Positions 14,316 to 23,066 of a DNA stretch of 64,000 nt are shown here, one piece after another. Both the position numbers and the translations under genes were made by a program. The DNA is taken from the NCBI RefSeq assembly GCF_013410355.1, contig NZ_JACCFI010000001.1:2418001-2482000 (forward strand), in the 5' to 3' direction. The notes under the pieces are model-generated. The model saw nothing but the letters and a program-made list of their open reading frames with translations. It was not told where the DNA came from and ran no database searches. This DNA comes from Agromyces hippuratus (GTDB taxonomy: Bacteria > Actinomycetota > Actinomycetes > Actinomycetales > Microbacteriaceae). Each line of letters starts with the position of its first letter. Within the stretch, counting starts at the first letter, position 1.

Positions 14316-15547
14316 ACGACGCCGAGGACGCGATCACCCGGGCATACCGTGACGAGTGGGCCCGGGTGGTCGCCGGCTTGACCAGACGCTTCGGAAACCT
14401 CGACCTCGCCGAGGAGGCCGCGGCCGAGGCCTTCGCGACCGCCGTCGCCCGGTGGCCGGCCGACGGCGTGCCACCCAATCCAGGCGCCTGGCTCACCACC
14501 ACCGCGAACCGCAAGGGCATCGATCGACTGCGGCGCGAGAACCAACGCGACAGCAAGCACAAGGAGGCTCAGATGGTGTTCGACAACGCACCGCCCGAGT
14601 CGATCGGTGCAATTGACGACGACCGGCTCCGGTTGATCTTCACCTGCTGCCATCCGGCGTTGGCGATGGAGAACCGGGTCGCGCTGACCCTGCGCATGAT
14701 CGGCGGTCTGACCGTGGCCGAGATCGCCCGCGCGTTCCTTGTCCCCGAGAACACGATGGGGCAACGGATAACCCGCGCCAAAGCCAAGATCAAGGCAGCT
14801 CGCATCCCTTACCGGATGCCGTCTGCGGCGGATCTCCCGGGACGCGTCTCCGGAGTGCTCGCGGTGCTCTTCCTGGTCTTCAATGAGGGCTACCTGGCGA
14901 CCGGGCCAGGCGCCGGCCCGGTACGTGCCGACCTGACGGCCGAGGCGATCCGGCTCACTCGCCTGGTCCGTGCCCTCATGCCTGAGGATGGCGAAGTGGC
15001 TGGGCTGCTGGCGCTGATGCTCCTCACGGAAGCCCGCCGTACCGCCCGGATCTCGGTCGACGGGGAACTGATTCCGCTCGACGAGCAGGACCGTGGGACC
15101 TGGGACCCGACGCTCATTGCTGAGGGTCATCGGCTGGTGCGCGAGCGCCTGGTCGCCGCCGCGGCCGGTCAGGTTCCCGGTCGCTACCAGATCCTCGCGG
15201 CGATCGGCGCGGTGCACACGTCCGCCCGTGACATCCGCGACACCGACTGGTCACAGGTCCTCGCCCTTTACGATCAGCTCGTGAACGTCGACTCTTCACC
15301 GATCATCGCCCTCAACAGGGCCATCGCGGTCGCCGAACTCGACGGCCCGGAATCGGCACTTGTCACCGTCGATCGGCTCGAAGAGGAGTTGAACGGCTAT
15401 CACGCGTTCTATGCCACGCGTGCCGACCTGCTGCGCCGGTTGGGCCGCAGCCAAGACGCGCGCGCCGCGTATGACAAAGCCATCGATCTGGCGGGCAATA
15501 CCGCCGAGACCGCGAACCTGACACGCCGCCGGGACCAGCTGCAGTAG
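14312..15547 (+). CDS. ECF42-type RNA polymerase sigma factor
   Basis: 411 aa from GTG 14312. Sigma region 2 (AYRDEWARVVAGLTRRFGNLDLAEEAAAEAF, then a DRLRRENQR helix) and region 4 (VALTLRMIGGLTVAEIARAFLVPENTMGQRITRAKAKI) are followed by a long helical C-terminal extension. The extension (TPR-like, including YHAFYATRADLLRRLGRSQDARAAY) is typical of ECF42 and replaces a separate anti-sigma factor. It is translationally coupled to the YCII gene. Regulon unknown. Confidence 0.93.
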   Translation: MNDAEDAITRAYRDEWARVVAGLTRRFGNLDLAEEAAAEAFATAVARWPADGVPPNPGAWLTTTANRKGIDRLRRENQRDSKHKEAQMVFDNAPPESIGAIDDDRLRLIFTCCHPALAMENRVALTLRMIGGLTVAEIARAFLVPENTMGQRITRAKAKIKAARIPYRMPSAADLPGRVSGVLAVLFLVFNEGYLATGPGAGPVRADLTAEAIRLTRLVRALMPEDGEVAGLLALMLLTEARRTARISVDGELIPLDEQDRGTWDPTLIAEGHRLVRERLVAAAAGQVPGRYQILAAIGAVHTSARDIRDTDWSQVLALYDQLVNVDSSPIIALNRAIAVAELDGPESALVTVDRLEEELNGYHAFYATRADLLRRLGRSQDARAAYDKAIDLAGNTAETANLTRRRDQLQ

Positions 15548-15557
15548 TGCAAACGGC

Positions 15558-15641
15558 TACGGACTGCACTCGTCGATTCGTCCGTCCGCTCAGGATTCGT
15601 GCGCGGGGCAAGGCGGCACCGTCGTTGAGTGCACGTCCGTA
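15558..15641. repeat. Widely spaced inverted repeat between convergent genes
   Basis: TACGGA-c-TGCACTC at 15558-15571 can pair with GAGTGCA-cg-TCCGTA at 15627-15641 across a 55-nt loop. The arms lie between the sigma gene stop and the convergent winged-helix gene stop. It could act as a terminator or be the footprint of an inserted element. There are no target-site duplications or transposase. Confidence 0.4.
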
Positions 15642-15667
15642 AAGGGATCCGCTTGGGGGACGCGGCG

Positions 15668-16765
15668 TCAGAGAACGTCGGAATGGATCTCGCGACCAAG
15701 CACCTCGGCGAGTCTTCCGCGCGCGATCTCGAGCGTGTCGCGCGAGAATGCTCCGTCGTGGGTCGTCACGGTAAGCAGATCCTCGGTGATCTTCCAAGTG
15801 CCTTCGACCCGACCGTCGATCAGTACCGGATTGGCGCCGCGGGTGATCTCTGTACGCCGGTCAGGCGGGACGATGTGCACGTCAGCAGTGCCCGCGCCGA
15901 GGAGCCACGGATCGAGTCCTGGCAGCAGATGAATGACGCCCGATGCCGGCTCCGACGCCAGATCGTCGACATGGTCTGCATGACAGAGCAGCTCATCGCC
16001 TTCGACGTCGATCGTCACGATCTCGTCCTCGAGCATGCGTGCGATCCAGCCCGCGATGCGCTTGCGGCCGGCGCTGAGGCCATCGCCGAGCCAGTATTGC
16101 AGGTGGTCGGCAGACGCGGGCCCGTAGGCGGAGAGGTACGCGCGGAGAGCCTGCGGCCCGGCATCCTCGGGTTCCGGAATGCCCGACCAACCGAATGCGA
16201 CCGTCGGCGACTGCAGCATCAGCACGCCATCCCGCGGTGGGGCAATACTGAGGTCGCCCTGCCATGCGAAGGGCTTGAGGAACGTGCATGACTTATCAGT
16301 GAGTGCCACGGTGAGGTGCGAGAATCGCGCGTCACGAACGACCACGTCGGCCAAATCGCGCTGGCTGAGAGGACCGGATGACAGTGCGTCGCGCACGACC
16401 GCGCGGAGCACCGGCCAGTCCGCGGGTTCGAGGCGGTAGAACTCGCGCCAGCTCTTCAGTTCCCACTGTCGCCCAACCGCTCGGAGCGCGAGATAGATTC
16501 CAGCGTCTTCGGGAACGAGGTAGTTCATCGATCCGCGGAACGCGAATGTCTTGACGAGATGTCCCTCCGCGAACGCAGCCGCTACAGCTCCCGGATGCGG
16601 ACGTCGCATTCGCGACCCGATCGCGAGCTCGGCGTCTCCCGACCATGACGGCACCGCAACCAGCCGTCGAACCACTTCCCCTACGGAGGTGGCGCCTGGA
16701 CCGTTCAGAAACTGACGCCGCAGCCGCCACGAGAGGATCTCCCGCCATCCGATCGCCCCGACCAT
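15668..16765 (-). CDS. Winged-helix DNA-binding domain protein (HTH_42/AlkZ-like)
   Basis: 365 aa. It belongs to the large winged-helix family that includes AlkZ/YcaQ DNA glycosylases. Visible are an N-terminal SWRLRRQFL motif, a VKTFAFRGSMNYLVPEDA segment, three winged-helix-like repeats (GPLSQRDLADVV; YGPASADHLQYWLG) and a C-terminal LLPGLDPWLLG. Proven members unhook interstrand crosslinks or excise bulky adducts, and many actinobacterial paralogues are uncharacterised. The catalytic glutamine motif of AlkZ is not obvious, so activity is uncertain. The gene is convergent with the ECF42 sigma gene. Confidence 0.8.
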   Translation of the reverse strand: MVGAIGWREILSWRLRRQFLNGPGATSVGEVVRRLVAVPSWSGDAELAIGSRMRRPHPGAVAAAFAEGHLVKTFAFRGSMNYLVPEDAGIYLALRAVGRQWELKSWREFYRLEPADWPVLRAVVRDALSSGPLSQRDLADVVVRDARFSHLTVALTDKSCTFLKPFAWQGDLSIAPPRDGVLMLQSPTVAFGWSGIPEPEDAGPQALRAYLSAYGPASADHLQYWLGDGLSAGRKRIAGWIARMLEDEIVTIDVEGDELLCHADHVDDLASEPASGVIHLLPGLDPWLLGAGTADVHIVPPDRRTEITRGANPVLIDGRVEGTWKITEDLLTVTTHDGAFSRDTLEIARGRLAEVLGREIHSDVL

Positions 16766-16940
16766 GACGACAAGCTAACCACCGCTCACGAGCAGGTAGC
16801 GTGTTCGCATCGCGCCACAGACGACAACCGACGTCGCGTTGTATCGGTGACTGGACAACCGATTGCCGGTTCGCTCCCGCGGCAGCCGATGTCGCGTAGG
16901 CGGATCCTCCAACGGCCCCTCCCCCGCGTAGCCTGAGGGG

Positions 16941-17426
16941 ATGACGCGAACGGCCTACGAGGCGCAACCCCGCGACGAACTGCTCGCTGGCATCGTCGAG
17001 GAGTTCCTGCACCACGCTTCGCGGGGCCGCCGGCTCATCGCGGTCGAGGCGGCTTCGACGGCCGATGCCGCACGCTTCGCCGATGACCTTGCGGCAGCAC
17101 TCACCTCGCACGGGCAGACCGTCATCCGCGTCTCGGTCGGCGACGCCGATGAAGCAGCGTTGCGCGCCGACGTGGTGGAGCCCTTCCGCGCGGGCGCCCT
17201 GCCCGGGGCATCCGACGACACCGTGCTCGTCGCCGACGGCCGGGGTCTGCTCGACGACGCCGTGCGCGGCATCTGGCACTTCTCGGTCTGGCTGCTCGCG
17301 GGCGACGAACTGCCGAACTCCGGCGCATCCGTCATCGTCGACGTCACCGACGAGTCAGCACCGACCCGCGTCTACTACGACTACTGCGCGCTGCCGCCGA
17401 GCGTGAACCGGCCCGGGTTGCACTGA
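16941..17426 (+). CDS. Uridine-kinase-like protein lacking a P-loop
   Basis: 161 aa. The arrangement of strands and helices follows actinobacterial uridine-kinase-like P-loop proteins. A basic RRLIAV strand leads into what should be a GxxGxGKT loop, then FADDLAAAL, a strand VIRVSV, DTVLVADGRGLL and a C-terminal Arg/Tyr-rich VYYDYC segment. However, the Walker A position reads EAASTADAARF, with no glycines and no lysine, so ATP hydrolysis is unlikely. It is either a pseudoenzyme or a decaying gene under relaxed constraint. ATG 16941 follows GAGGGG. Confidence 0.6.
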   Translation: MTRTAYEAQPRDELLAGIVEEFLHHASRGRRLIAVEAASTADAARFADDLAAALTSHGQTVIRVSVGDADEAALRADVVEPFRAGALPGASDDTVLVADGRGLLDDAVRGIWHFSVWLLAGDELPNSGASVIVDVTDESAPTRVYYDYCALPPSVNRPGLH

Positions 17427-17531
17427 CCCCGCCGAGGCGTCGCCGGTCTGCGTCAACCCGTTGCCACCGACCCTGCCGAGGTCTACGGTGAGGTCATCTG
17501 CCAGGTTGTACCCAATTCGGGGGGTTCCATC

Positions 17532-19364
17532 ATGGTCAACGTCGTCCGCCGCACCGCGCTTCGTCGCCTAAGCGCAGCACTCGCCGCAACGCTCGCGGTC
17601 GGTGCGCTCGCCGCCGCCGCTCCGGCTTCCGCGCAGCCGGCCACCGCGGGCCTGGTCGCCGCCGGGCGCCCGGCGCCGCCGGCGCCGTCGACCTCGACGG
17701 GCTTCGGCGGCGCCGTGTCATCCGTCGACTCGGAGGCGAGCGCCGTGGGTCTCGAGGTGCTGCGCAAGGGCGGCAACGCCGTCGACGCCGCCGTGGCCAC
17801 GGCTTCCGCGCTCGGCGTCACCGAGCCCTACAGCGCGGGCATCGGCGGCGGCGGCTACTTCGTGTACTTCGACGCGGCGAGCGGCGAGGTGACCACAATC
17901 GACGGGCGGGAGACCGCGCCCGCGACGATGCCGACCGATGCGTTCATCGATCCCGTGACGGGTCAGCCGTACCCCTTCGCCGCCGCCGTGTCGTCGGGAC
18001 TCTCGGTCGGCGTGCCGGGCACGCTCGCCACCTGGGAGGCCGCGCTCGCCCGCTACGGCACCGAGTCGCTGCACGACATGCTGAAGCCGTCGATCCTGCT
18101 CGCCACGCGCGGGTTCCGGGTCGACGAGACGTTCGCCCAGCAGACGGCGGCCAACCAGGCCCGATTCGCGGCGTTCCCCGCCACGGCCGAGCTGTTCCTG
18201 CCGAACGACGCACCACCGGTGGTCGGGTCGACCTTCACGAACCCCGACCTGGCGAAGACGCTTCGACAGATCGCGGTGCACGGCACCGACGTCTTCTACG
18301 AGGGAGCCCTCGCCGACGAGATCGCCGCGATCGCGCAGGATCCGCAGGTCGATCCGGCGGCGACGCTGCCCGCGTACCCGGGCTTCCTGACGGCCGATGA
18401 CCTCGCCGACTACGAGGTGCTCGAGCAGGACCCGACGCACCTCGAGTACCGCGGACTCGACGTCTACGGCATGGCGCCGTCGTCGTCGGGCGGCACGACG
18501 GTCGGCGAATCGCTGAACATCCTCGAGAACTACGACCTCGCGGGCGAGCAGACGCCGCAGGCCCTGCACCTCTACCTCGAGGCCACCGCCCACGCCTTCG
18601 CCGACCGCAACGCCTACGTCGGCGACCCGGCGTTCGTCGACGTGCCGACCGAGACCCTGCTGAGCCAGGACTTCGCCGACGCGCGCGCCTGCCTGATCGA
18701 TCCGGATGCCGCATCGGTCAAGCCCGTGGCGCCGGCGCCGCTGGACGCGGCGGGCTGCGCGATCGCCGCCGGTGCCGACCCCGTCGACACCGAGAACATC
18801 TCGACCACGCACCTCTCGGTCGTCGACCAGTGGGGCAACGCGGTCTCGTACACGCTCACGATCGAGCAGACGGGCGGCTCGGGCATGACCGTGCCGGGGC
18901 GCGGATTCCTGCTGAACAACGAGCTCACCGACTTCAACTTCGTGCCGAACCCCGCCGATCCGAACACCGTCGAGCCCGGCAAGCGCCCGCGCTCGTCGAT
19001 GTCGCCCACGATCGTGCTCGATGGCGGCGACGTGCGCTACGTGGTCGGCTCGCCGGGCGGGTCCACGATCATCACGACCGTGGCGCAGGTGCTCGTGAAC
19101 CGCATCGACCTCGGCATGACCCTGCCCGAGGCGGTCGCGGTACCGCGGGCATCGCAGCGCAACACCGTGAACATCTCGGCCGAGCAGGCGTTCCTCGACG
19201 CCTACGCTGCCGAGCTCGCACCATACGGCCACACGTTCGGACCGCCGGTCGAGATCGGTGCGGTCGCGGCGATCGAGGTCGGCGCCGACGGACTCATGAC
19301 GGCGGTCGCCGAACCCGTTCGGCGCGGCGGCGGCACGGGGCTGGTGGTCGAACCGGCTCCCTGA
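17532..19364 (+). CDS. ggt: Gamma-glutamyltransferase precursor
   Basis: 610 aa, exported. The signal peptide (residues 1-35, basic RRTALRRL then an Ala-rich core, cleavage near ASA-QP) has a weak twin-arginine look. The zymogen is expected to self-cleave before Thr425 in ENISTTHLSVVD, whose side chain becomes the nucleophile. Other conserved blocks are GGNAVDAAVA, GIGGGGYFVYFD, GRETAP and the SSMSPTIV and VGSPGGSTI segments of the small subunit. It hydrolyses or transfers gamma-glutamyl groups of glutathione-like peptides. The length is typical and the gene stands alone. Confidence 0.94.
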   Translation: MVNVVRRTALRRLSAALAATLAVGALAAAAPASAQPATAGLVAAGRPAPPAPSTSTGFGGAVSSVDSEASAVGLEVLRKGGNAVDAAVATASALGVTEPYSAGIGGGGYFVYFDAASGEVTTIDGRETAPATMPTDAFIDPVTGQPYPFAAAVSSGLSVGVPGTLATWEAALARYGTESLHDMLKPSILLATRGFRVDETFAQQTAANQARFAAFPATAELFLPNDAPPVVGSTFTNPDLAKTLRQIAVHGTDVFYEGALADEIAAIAQDPQVDPAATLPAYPGFLTADDLADYEVLEQDPTHLEYRGLDVYGMAPSSSGGTTVGESLNILENYDLAGEQTPQALHLYLEATAHAFADRNAYVGDPAFVDVPTETLLSQDFADARACLIDPDAASVKPVAPAPLDAAGCAIAAGADPVDTENISTTHLSVVDQWGNAVSYTLTIEQTGGSGMTVPGRGFLLNNELTDFNFVPNPADPNTVEPGKRPRSSMSPTIVLDGGDVRYVVGSPGGSTIITTVAQVLVNRIDLGMTLPEAVAVPRASQRNTVNISAEQAFLDAYAAELAPYGHTFGPPVEIGAVAAIEVGADGLMTAVAEPVRRGGGTGLVVEPAP

Positions 19365-19388
19365 GCCCGACCTCGTCGCCCGTGAGAA

Positions 19389-20408
19389 TCAGAGCGCGCG
19401 CAGGCGCGGTGCCAGGTCGCGCGCGAAGAGCTCCTGGAATCGCGCCTGATCGTGACCCGGCGCGTGGAAGACGAGGTGGTTGAAGCCCCAGTCGACGTAC
19501 TGCTTGATGCCGGCGACGACCTCGTCGGGGTCGCTGCCGACGATCCAGCGCTTGGCGATCTGCTCGATCGGCAGGGCATCGGCGGCACGCTCCATCTCGA
19601 CCGGGTCGGTGATGTCGTGCTTCTGCTCGGCCGAGAGCGACAGCGGCGACCAGAACCGCGTGTTCTCGAGCGCGGCCGTGGCATCGGTGTCGTACGAGAC
19701 CTTGATCTCGATCATGCGGTCGAGCGCGTCGTAGGAACGACCGCCGGCCGCGACGCCCTCCTTCACCGCAGGGATGAGCTGCTCGGTGTAGAGCTCCATG
19801 CCCTTGCCCGAGGTGCAAATGAAGCCGTCGCCCGCGCGACCCGCGTACTTCGCCACGGTCGGGCCGCCTGCGGCGATGTAGACGGGCACCGGGACATCCG
19901 GTCGGTCGTAGATCGACGCGTCGTGGGTCGAGTAGTACTCGCCCTCGAAGCTCACCTGCTCGTCGTCGGTCCAGAGCGCGCGCATGAGGCGCACCGACTC
20001 GCGGAGCCGCGCGAAGCGCTCGCGGAACTCGGGCCACTGCTGCTCGCCCGCGCCGCGGAAGCCGGTGGCGATCTCGTTCAGCGCCTCGCCGGTGCCGAAG
20101 CCCGCGATGATGCGCCCCGGGTGCAGGCAGCCGAGGCTCGCGAACGCCTGCGCGAGCACTGCGGGGTTGTAGCGGAACGTCGGAGTCATGACGCTCGTGC
20201 CGATCCTGATGGTCGAGGTGCGCTCGCCGACAGCCGCCATCCAGGTGAGCGAGAACGGCGCGTGCCCGCCGTCGTGCCGCCACGGCTGGAAGTGGTCGCT
20301 CGTGAACACCGACTCGAAGCCGTTGGCTTCGGCCGCGACCGCGATCTCCACGAGCTCGCGCGGGGCGAACTGCTCGGCTGAGGCCTTGTATCCGAGGGTG
20401 AGCGTCAT
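19389..20408 (-). CDS. fgd: F420-dependent glucose-6-phosphate dehydrogenase
   Basis: 339 aa luciferase-like (LLM) TIM-barrel enzyme that oxidises glucose 6-phosphate to 6-phosphogluconolactone while reducing F420. The sequence is very close to mycobacterial FGD1 as I remember it, including the N terminus GYKASAEQFAPRELVE, the active-site segment SDHFQPWRHDGGHAPFS, GTGEALNEIA, the AAGGPTVAKYAGRAGDG phosphate region and EQIAKRWIV. It lies about 80 bp downstream of cofC in the same direction. It is the main entry point of electrons into the F420 pool. Confidence 0.95.
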   Translation of the reverse strand: MTLTLGYKASAEQFAPRELVEIAVAAEANGFESVFTSDHFQPWRHDGGHAPFSLTWMAAVGERTSTIRIGTSVMTPTFRYNPAVLAQAFASLGCLHPGRIIAGFGTGEALNEIATGFRGAGEQQWPEFRERFARLRESVRLMRALWTDDEQVSFEGEYYSTHDASIYDRPDVPVPVYIAAGGPTVAKYAGRAGDGFICTSGKGMELYTEQLIPAVKEGVAAGGRSYDALDRMIEIKVSYDTDATAALENTRFWSPLSLSAEQKHDITDPVEMERAADALPIEQIAKRWIVGSDPDEVVAGIKQYVDWGFNHLVFHAPGHDQARFQELFARDLAPRLRAL

Positions 20409-20490
20409 GCTTCGATCCTCGCACGATCAGCGCGGCTCGGCGCCGCCCGGTCGGGGCTCGGTCGGAGAAGCAGCGTGAACAGCAGCACTG

Positions 20491-21177
20491 CTAACGAGCG
20501 CCGGCGCCGCCCCGCAACGAAATGCCTGCAGCTGCAACCCGCGTCAGCGGTCCGACGCCGAGCGCGAGCGCGTCGGCGAGCGCGTCGATCGTGTCGACGT
20601 CGCGCCTGAGACCCGTGGATGCCGCGAGCTCGACGAACCCGGCGGCGGCATGCCGCGCGGCCGAGTCGGCGCCGAAGTGCGGCGCGAGTACGATCCCAGC
20701 CGAAGCGGTCGCGAGCGTCGTGCCGGTGCCGTCGGCGTCGCGCACGAAGGCGAGCGGATGCCGCGACGCAGACTCGAGCGCCGCGTCGAGTTGCTCGGGC
20801 GCGAGGGCCGGCAGGTCGCCGAGCAGCACGGCCACGGGGCGGAGGTCCGCCTCGTCGTCGCCCACCCGGGCATGGGCGATGGCGTGCGCGATCGCGCGGG
20901 TCAGCCCCCGCGGCGCGTCGGCCGGCTCGGGCAGGAACTCGGCCGCGCCGGCGAGCGAGGGGTCATCGCCGACCACGATGACGCGGGCGACCGTGCGAGC
21001 GGCGAGTGCCGCGGCGATCGTGTCGAGGGCGAACGCCCGGGCGAGCGCCTCGCGCTCGGCCGGCGACACGGCCGCGGCGAGCCGCGTCTTCGCACCGGCG
21101 GGCGCCTTCACGGGGATCACGACGGTCCAGGCGGGGGTCGCGGCCGAGGCCGGCCCCGCGGCATCCGCCGTGGTCAT
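20491..21177 (-). CDS. cofC: 2-phospho-L-lactate guanylyltransferase
   Basis: 228 aa. A nucleotidyltransferase fold (CofC/FbiD) that activates phospholactate or phosphoenolpyruvate with GTP for CofD. The N-terminal VVIPVKAPAGAKTRLA is the nucleotide-binding motif. LLGDLPALAPEQLDAAL supplies a metal-binding aspartate and RDADGTGTTLA is the family's DGxGTT motif. ATG 21177 overlaps the stop of the LLM gene upstream (ATGA), so the longer Arg-rich frame is rejected. It is located between the two F420-type oxidoreductase genes. Confidence 0.93.
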   Translation of the reverse strand: MTTADAAGPASAATPAWTVVIPVKAPAGAKTRLAAAVSPAEREALARAFALDTIAAALAARTVARVIVVGDDPSLAGAAEFLPEPADAPRGLTRAIAHAIAHARVGDDEADLRPVAVLLGDLPALAPEQLDAALESASRHPLAFVRDADGTGTTLATASAGIVLAPHFGADSAARHAAAGFVELAASTGLRRDVDTIDALADALALGVGPLTRVAAAGISLRGGAGAR

Positions 21178-22172
21178 GCCCGGAGCCCGGGCAGCACGTC
21201 GCGCCCGAAGACCTCGAGGAACGCGGCCTGGTCGCGGCCCGCGTTGTGCAGGTAGATGCGGTCGAAGCCGAGGTCGAGGTGGCGCTGGATGTCGGCGCGG
21301 TGCACGTCGGGGTCGGCCGAGACGACCATGCGGCCGGCGAAGTCCTCGGGGCGCACGGTGCGGGCGAGCTGCTCGAACTCGAAGGGCGAGCGGATGTCGC
21401 CGCGCGGGATGCGCAGCCCGCCGTTCGGCCACTCGGTGAGCGCGCCGCGCATCGCCTCCTCATCGGTGGGCGCCCACGAGAGGTGCAGCTGCAGCACCTT
21501 CGGCATGCGCGCGGCATCGCGCCCGACCTCGCGCGCGCCCTCGCGGAACCGGGTGAGCAGGGCCGCGAGCTTCTCGGCGGGGGCGCCCGTCGTAATCATG
21601 CCGTCGACGGTGCGACCCGCGCGCTTTGCGGTCACCGGACCCGATGCCGCGACGAGGATCTCGGGCGCGACGGCCGGCATCGTCCAGAGTCGGGTCGCCT
21701 CGAGCTTGAAGTGCTGGCCGGAGTGGCGCACGTCCCGGCCGGCGAGCGAGCCGGTGAAGAGCTTCCTGATCACGTCGACCGCCTCGAACATGCGGTTGAT
21801 GCGGTCGGGCGCCTCGGGCCAGTACGGGCCCACGACGTGCTCGTTGAGCGCCTCGCCGGAGCCGAGGCCGAGCCAGTGGCGACCCGGATGCATCGCCGCG
21901 AGCGTCGCGCTCGCCTGGGCGACGACGGCCGGATGCATCCGATACCCCGGTGTCGTCACGCCCGGGCCGAAGTCGCCGCGAGTGCGTTCACCGATCGCGC
22001 CGAGCACGCTCCACACGAACGAGGACTCGCCCTGCGCGGGAACCCACGGCTGGAAGTGGTCGCTCGCCATGACGCCGCGGAACCCGTGCGACTCGGCGAG
22101 CGCGCTGAGCGCGACGGCCTCCGCAGGAGGGAACCGCTCGAGCATGGCGGCGTAGCCGATGTGTGCTGACAC
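21174..22172 (-). CDS. LLM-class F420-dependent oxidoreductase (G6PDH-like family)
   Basis: 332 aa from GTG 22172 (GGAG 3 nt upstream). TIM-barrel luciferase-like protein of the F420 G6PDH-like group. SDHFQPW and GLGSGEALNEHVVGPYWPEAPDR correspond to the F420-binding and catalytic segments, and ILVAASGPVTAKRAGRTVDG to the phosphate-binding region. The substrate is unknown; the protein is a paralogue of Fgd, not a copy of it, sharing only the general scaffold. It is translationally coupled to cofC and 43 bp downstream of cofE. Confidence 0.9.
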   Translation of the reverse strand: MSAHIGYAAMLERFPPAEAVALSALAESHGFRGVMASDHFQPWVPAQGESSFVWSVLGAIGERTRGDFGPGVTTPGYRMHPAVVAQASATLAAMHPGRHWLGLGSGEALNEHVVGPYWPEAPDRINRMFEAVDVIRKLFTGSLAGRDVRHSGQHFKLEATRLWTMPAVAPEILVAASGPVTAKRAGRTVDGMITTGAPAEKLAALLTRFREGAREVGRDAARMPKVLQLHLSWAPTDEEAMRGALTEWPNGGLRIPRGDIRSPFEFEQLARTVRPEDFAGRMVVSADPDVHRADIQRHLDLGFDRIYLHNAGRDQAAFLEVFGRDVLPGLRA

Positions 22173-22215
22173 GTCTCCATCTTCGCGGGTCGGCGGGGTG
22201 TCTGCCGCCGGAGGG

Positions 22216-22995
22216 TCACTCCGCGGCGGCCAGCGGCCCCTCGGACTGCGCTTCGTCGAAGCCGTCGCGGTACCCCTCGTTGTACGCCTCGTCGGCGCCG
22301 ACGCGGAAGAGGTCGCGCTCGGCGGGGCGCTGGATCGACCGCGCCCCCGGCAGGTCGAGGTCGCCCACGAATCGCCCGAGGCCGCGCACGACCGCGACGG
22401 GCACGGCCGACGACTTGCCCTTGACGAGCTCGGCGGCGCCGGCGATCTCGTCGGCCACGCACGGCATGGTGACCGAGAGCGGCTTGCCCGAGGCATCCGT
22501 GGACCCGCGCAGGTCGTCGAAGACGTGCACGCCGGCCGCGCCGATCGCTAGGTCGGTCTGGCCCTCGCGCCACGGCCGGCCGAGCGTGTCGGAGAGGATG
22601 ACGCCGACCCGCGCACCGGTGAGGGCACGGATGCCGGTGGCGAGCGCCCGTGCGGAGGCATCGGGATCGACCGGCAGCAGCAGCACCGTGCCGTCGGCTG
22701 CGTTCGATGCGTCGACGCCGGCAGCCGCGCCGATGACGCCCTGCCGGTTCTCGACGATGCGGGTCACGCCGCCCTCGTACTGGCGGGTCGCGACGACGCG
22801 GACGGTCTCGTCGGTGATGGCCTGCTCGCGGTCGGCGGCCTGCACGACGCGCCCCTCGGCCTTGGAGACGATCTTCGAGGTGATGACGAGGATGTCGCCG
22901 TCTGCGAGGTCGGTCGCGTCGACGATGAGCGCGGCCAGGTCGGCGCCCTTCGTGATCTCGGGCAGACCCCCGATGCCTTCGATGCTGAACTTCAC
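22216..22995 (-). CDS. cofE: Coenzyme F420-0:L-glutamate ligase
   Basis: 259 aa from GTG 22995, which follows a G-rich site; ATG 23013 would add six residues. CofE adds gamma-linked glutamates to F420-0 with GTP. Conserved parts are GLPEITKGADLAALI, DILVITSKIVSKAEGR, VILSDTLGRPWREGQTDLAIG and a C-terminal DLFRVGADEAYNEGYRDG. Unlike mycobacterial FbiB, it has no C-terminal nitroreductase-like FMN domain. It heads the cofE-LLM-cofC-fgd run on the minus strand. Confidence 0.94.
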   Translation of the reverse strand: MKFSIEGIGGLPEITKGADLAALIVDATDLADGDILVITSKIVSKAEGRVVQAADREQAITDETVRVVATRQYEGGVTRIVENRQGVIGAAAGVDASNAADGTVLLLPVDPDASARALATGIRALTGARVGVILSDTLGRPWREGQTDLAIGAAGVHVFDDLRGSTDASGKPLSVTMPCVADEIAGAAELVKGKSSAVPVAVVRGLGRFVGDLDLPGARSIQRPAERDLFRVGADEAYNEGYRDGFDEAQSEGPLAAAE

Positions 22996-23066
22996 GGCCA
23001 CCCCCCGCTCCATGGATACTGACTCGATCCTTGCAGCTTCCGTGGTGCCGCTGCCAGAATTCGGCC

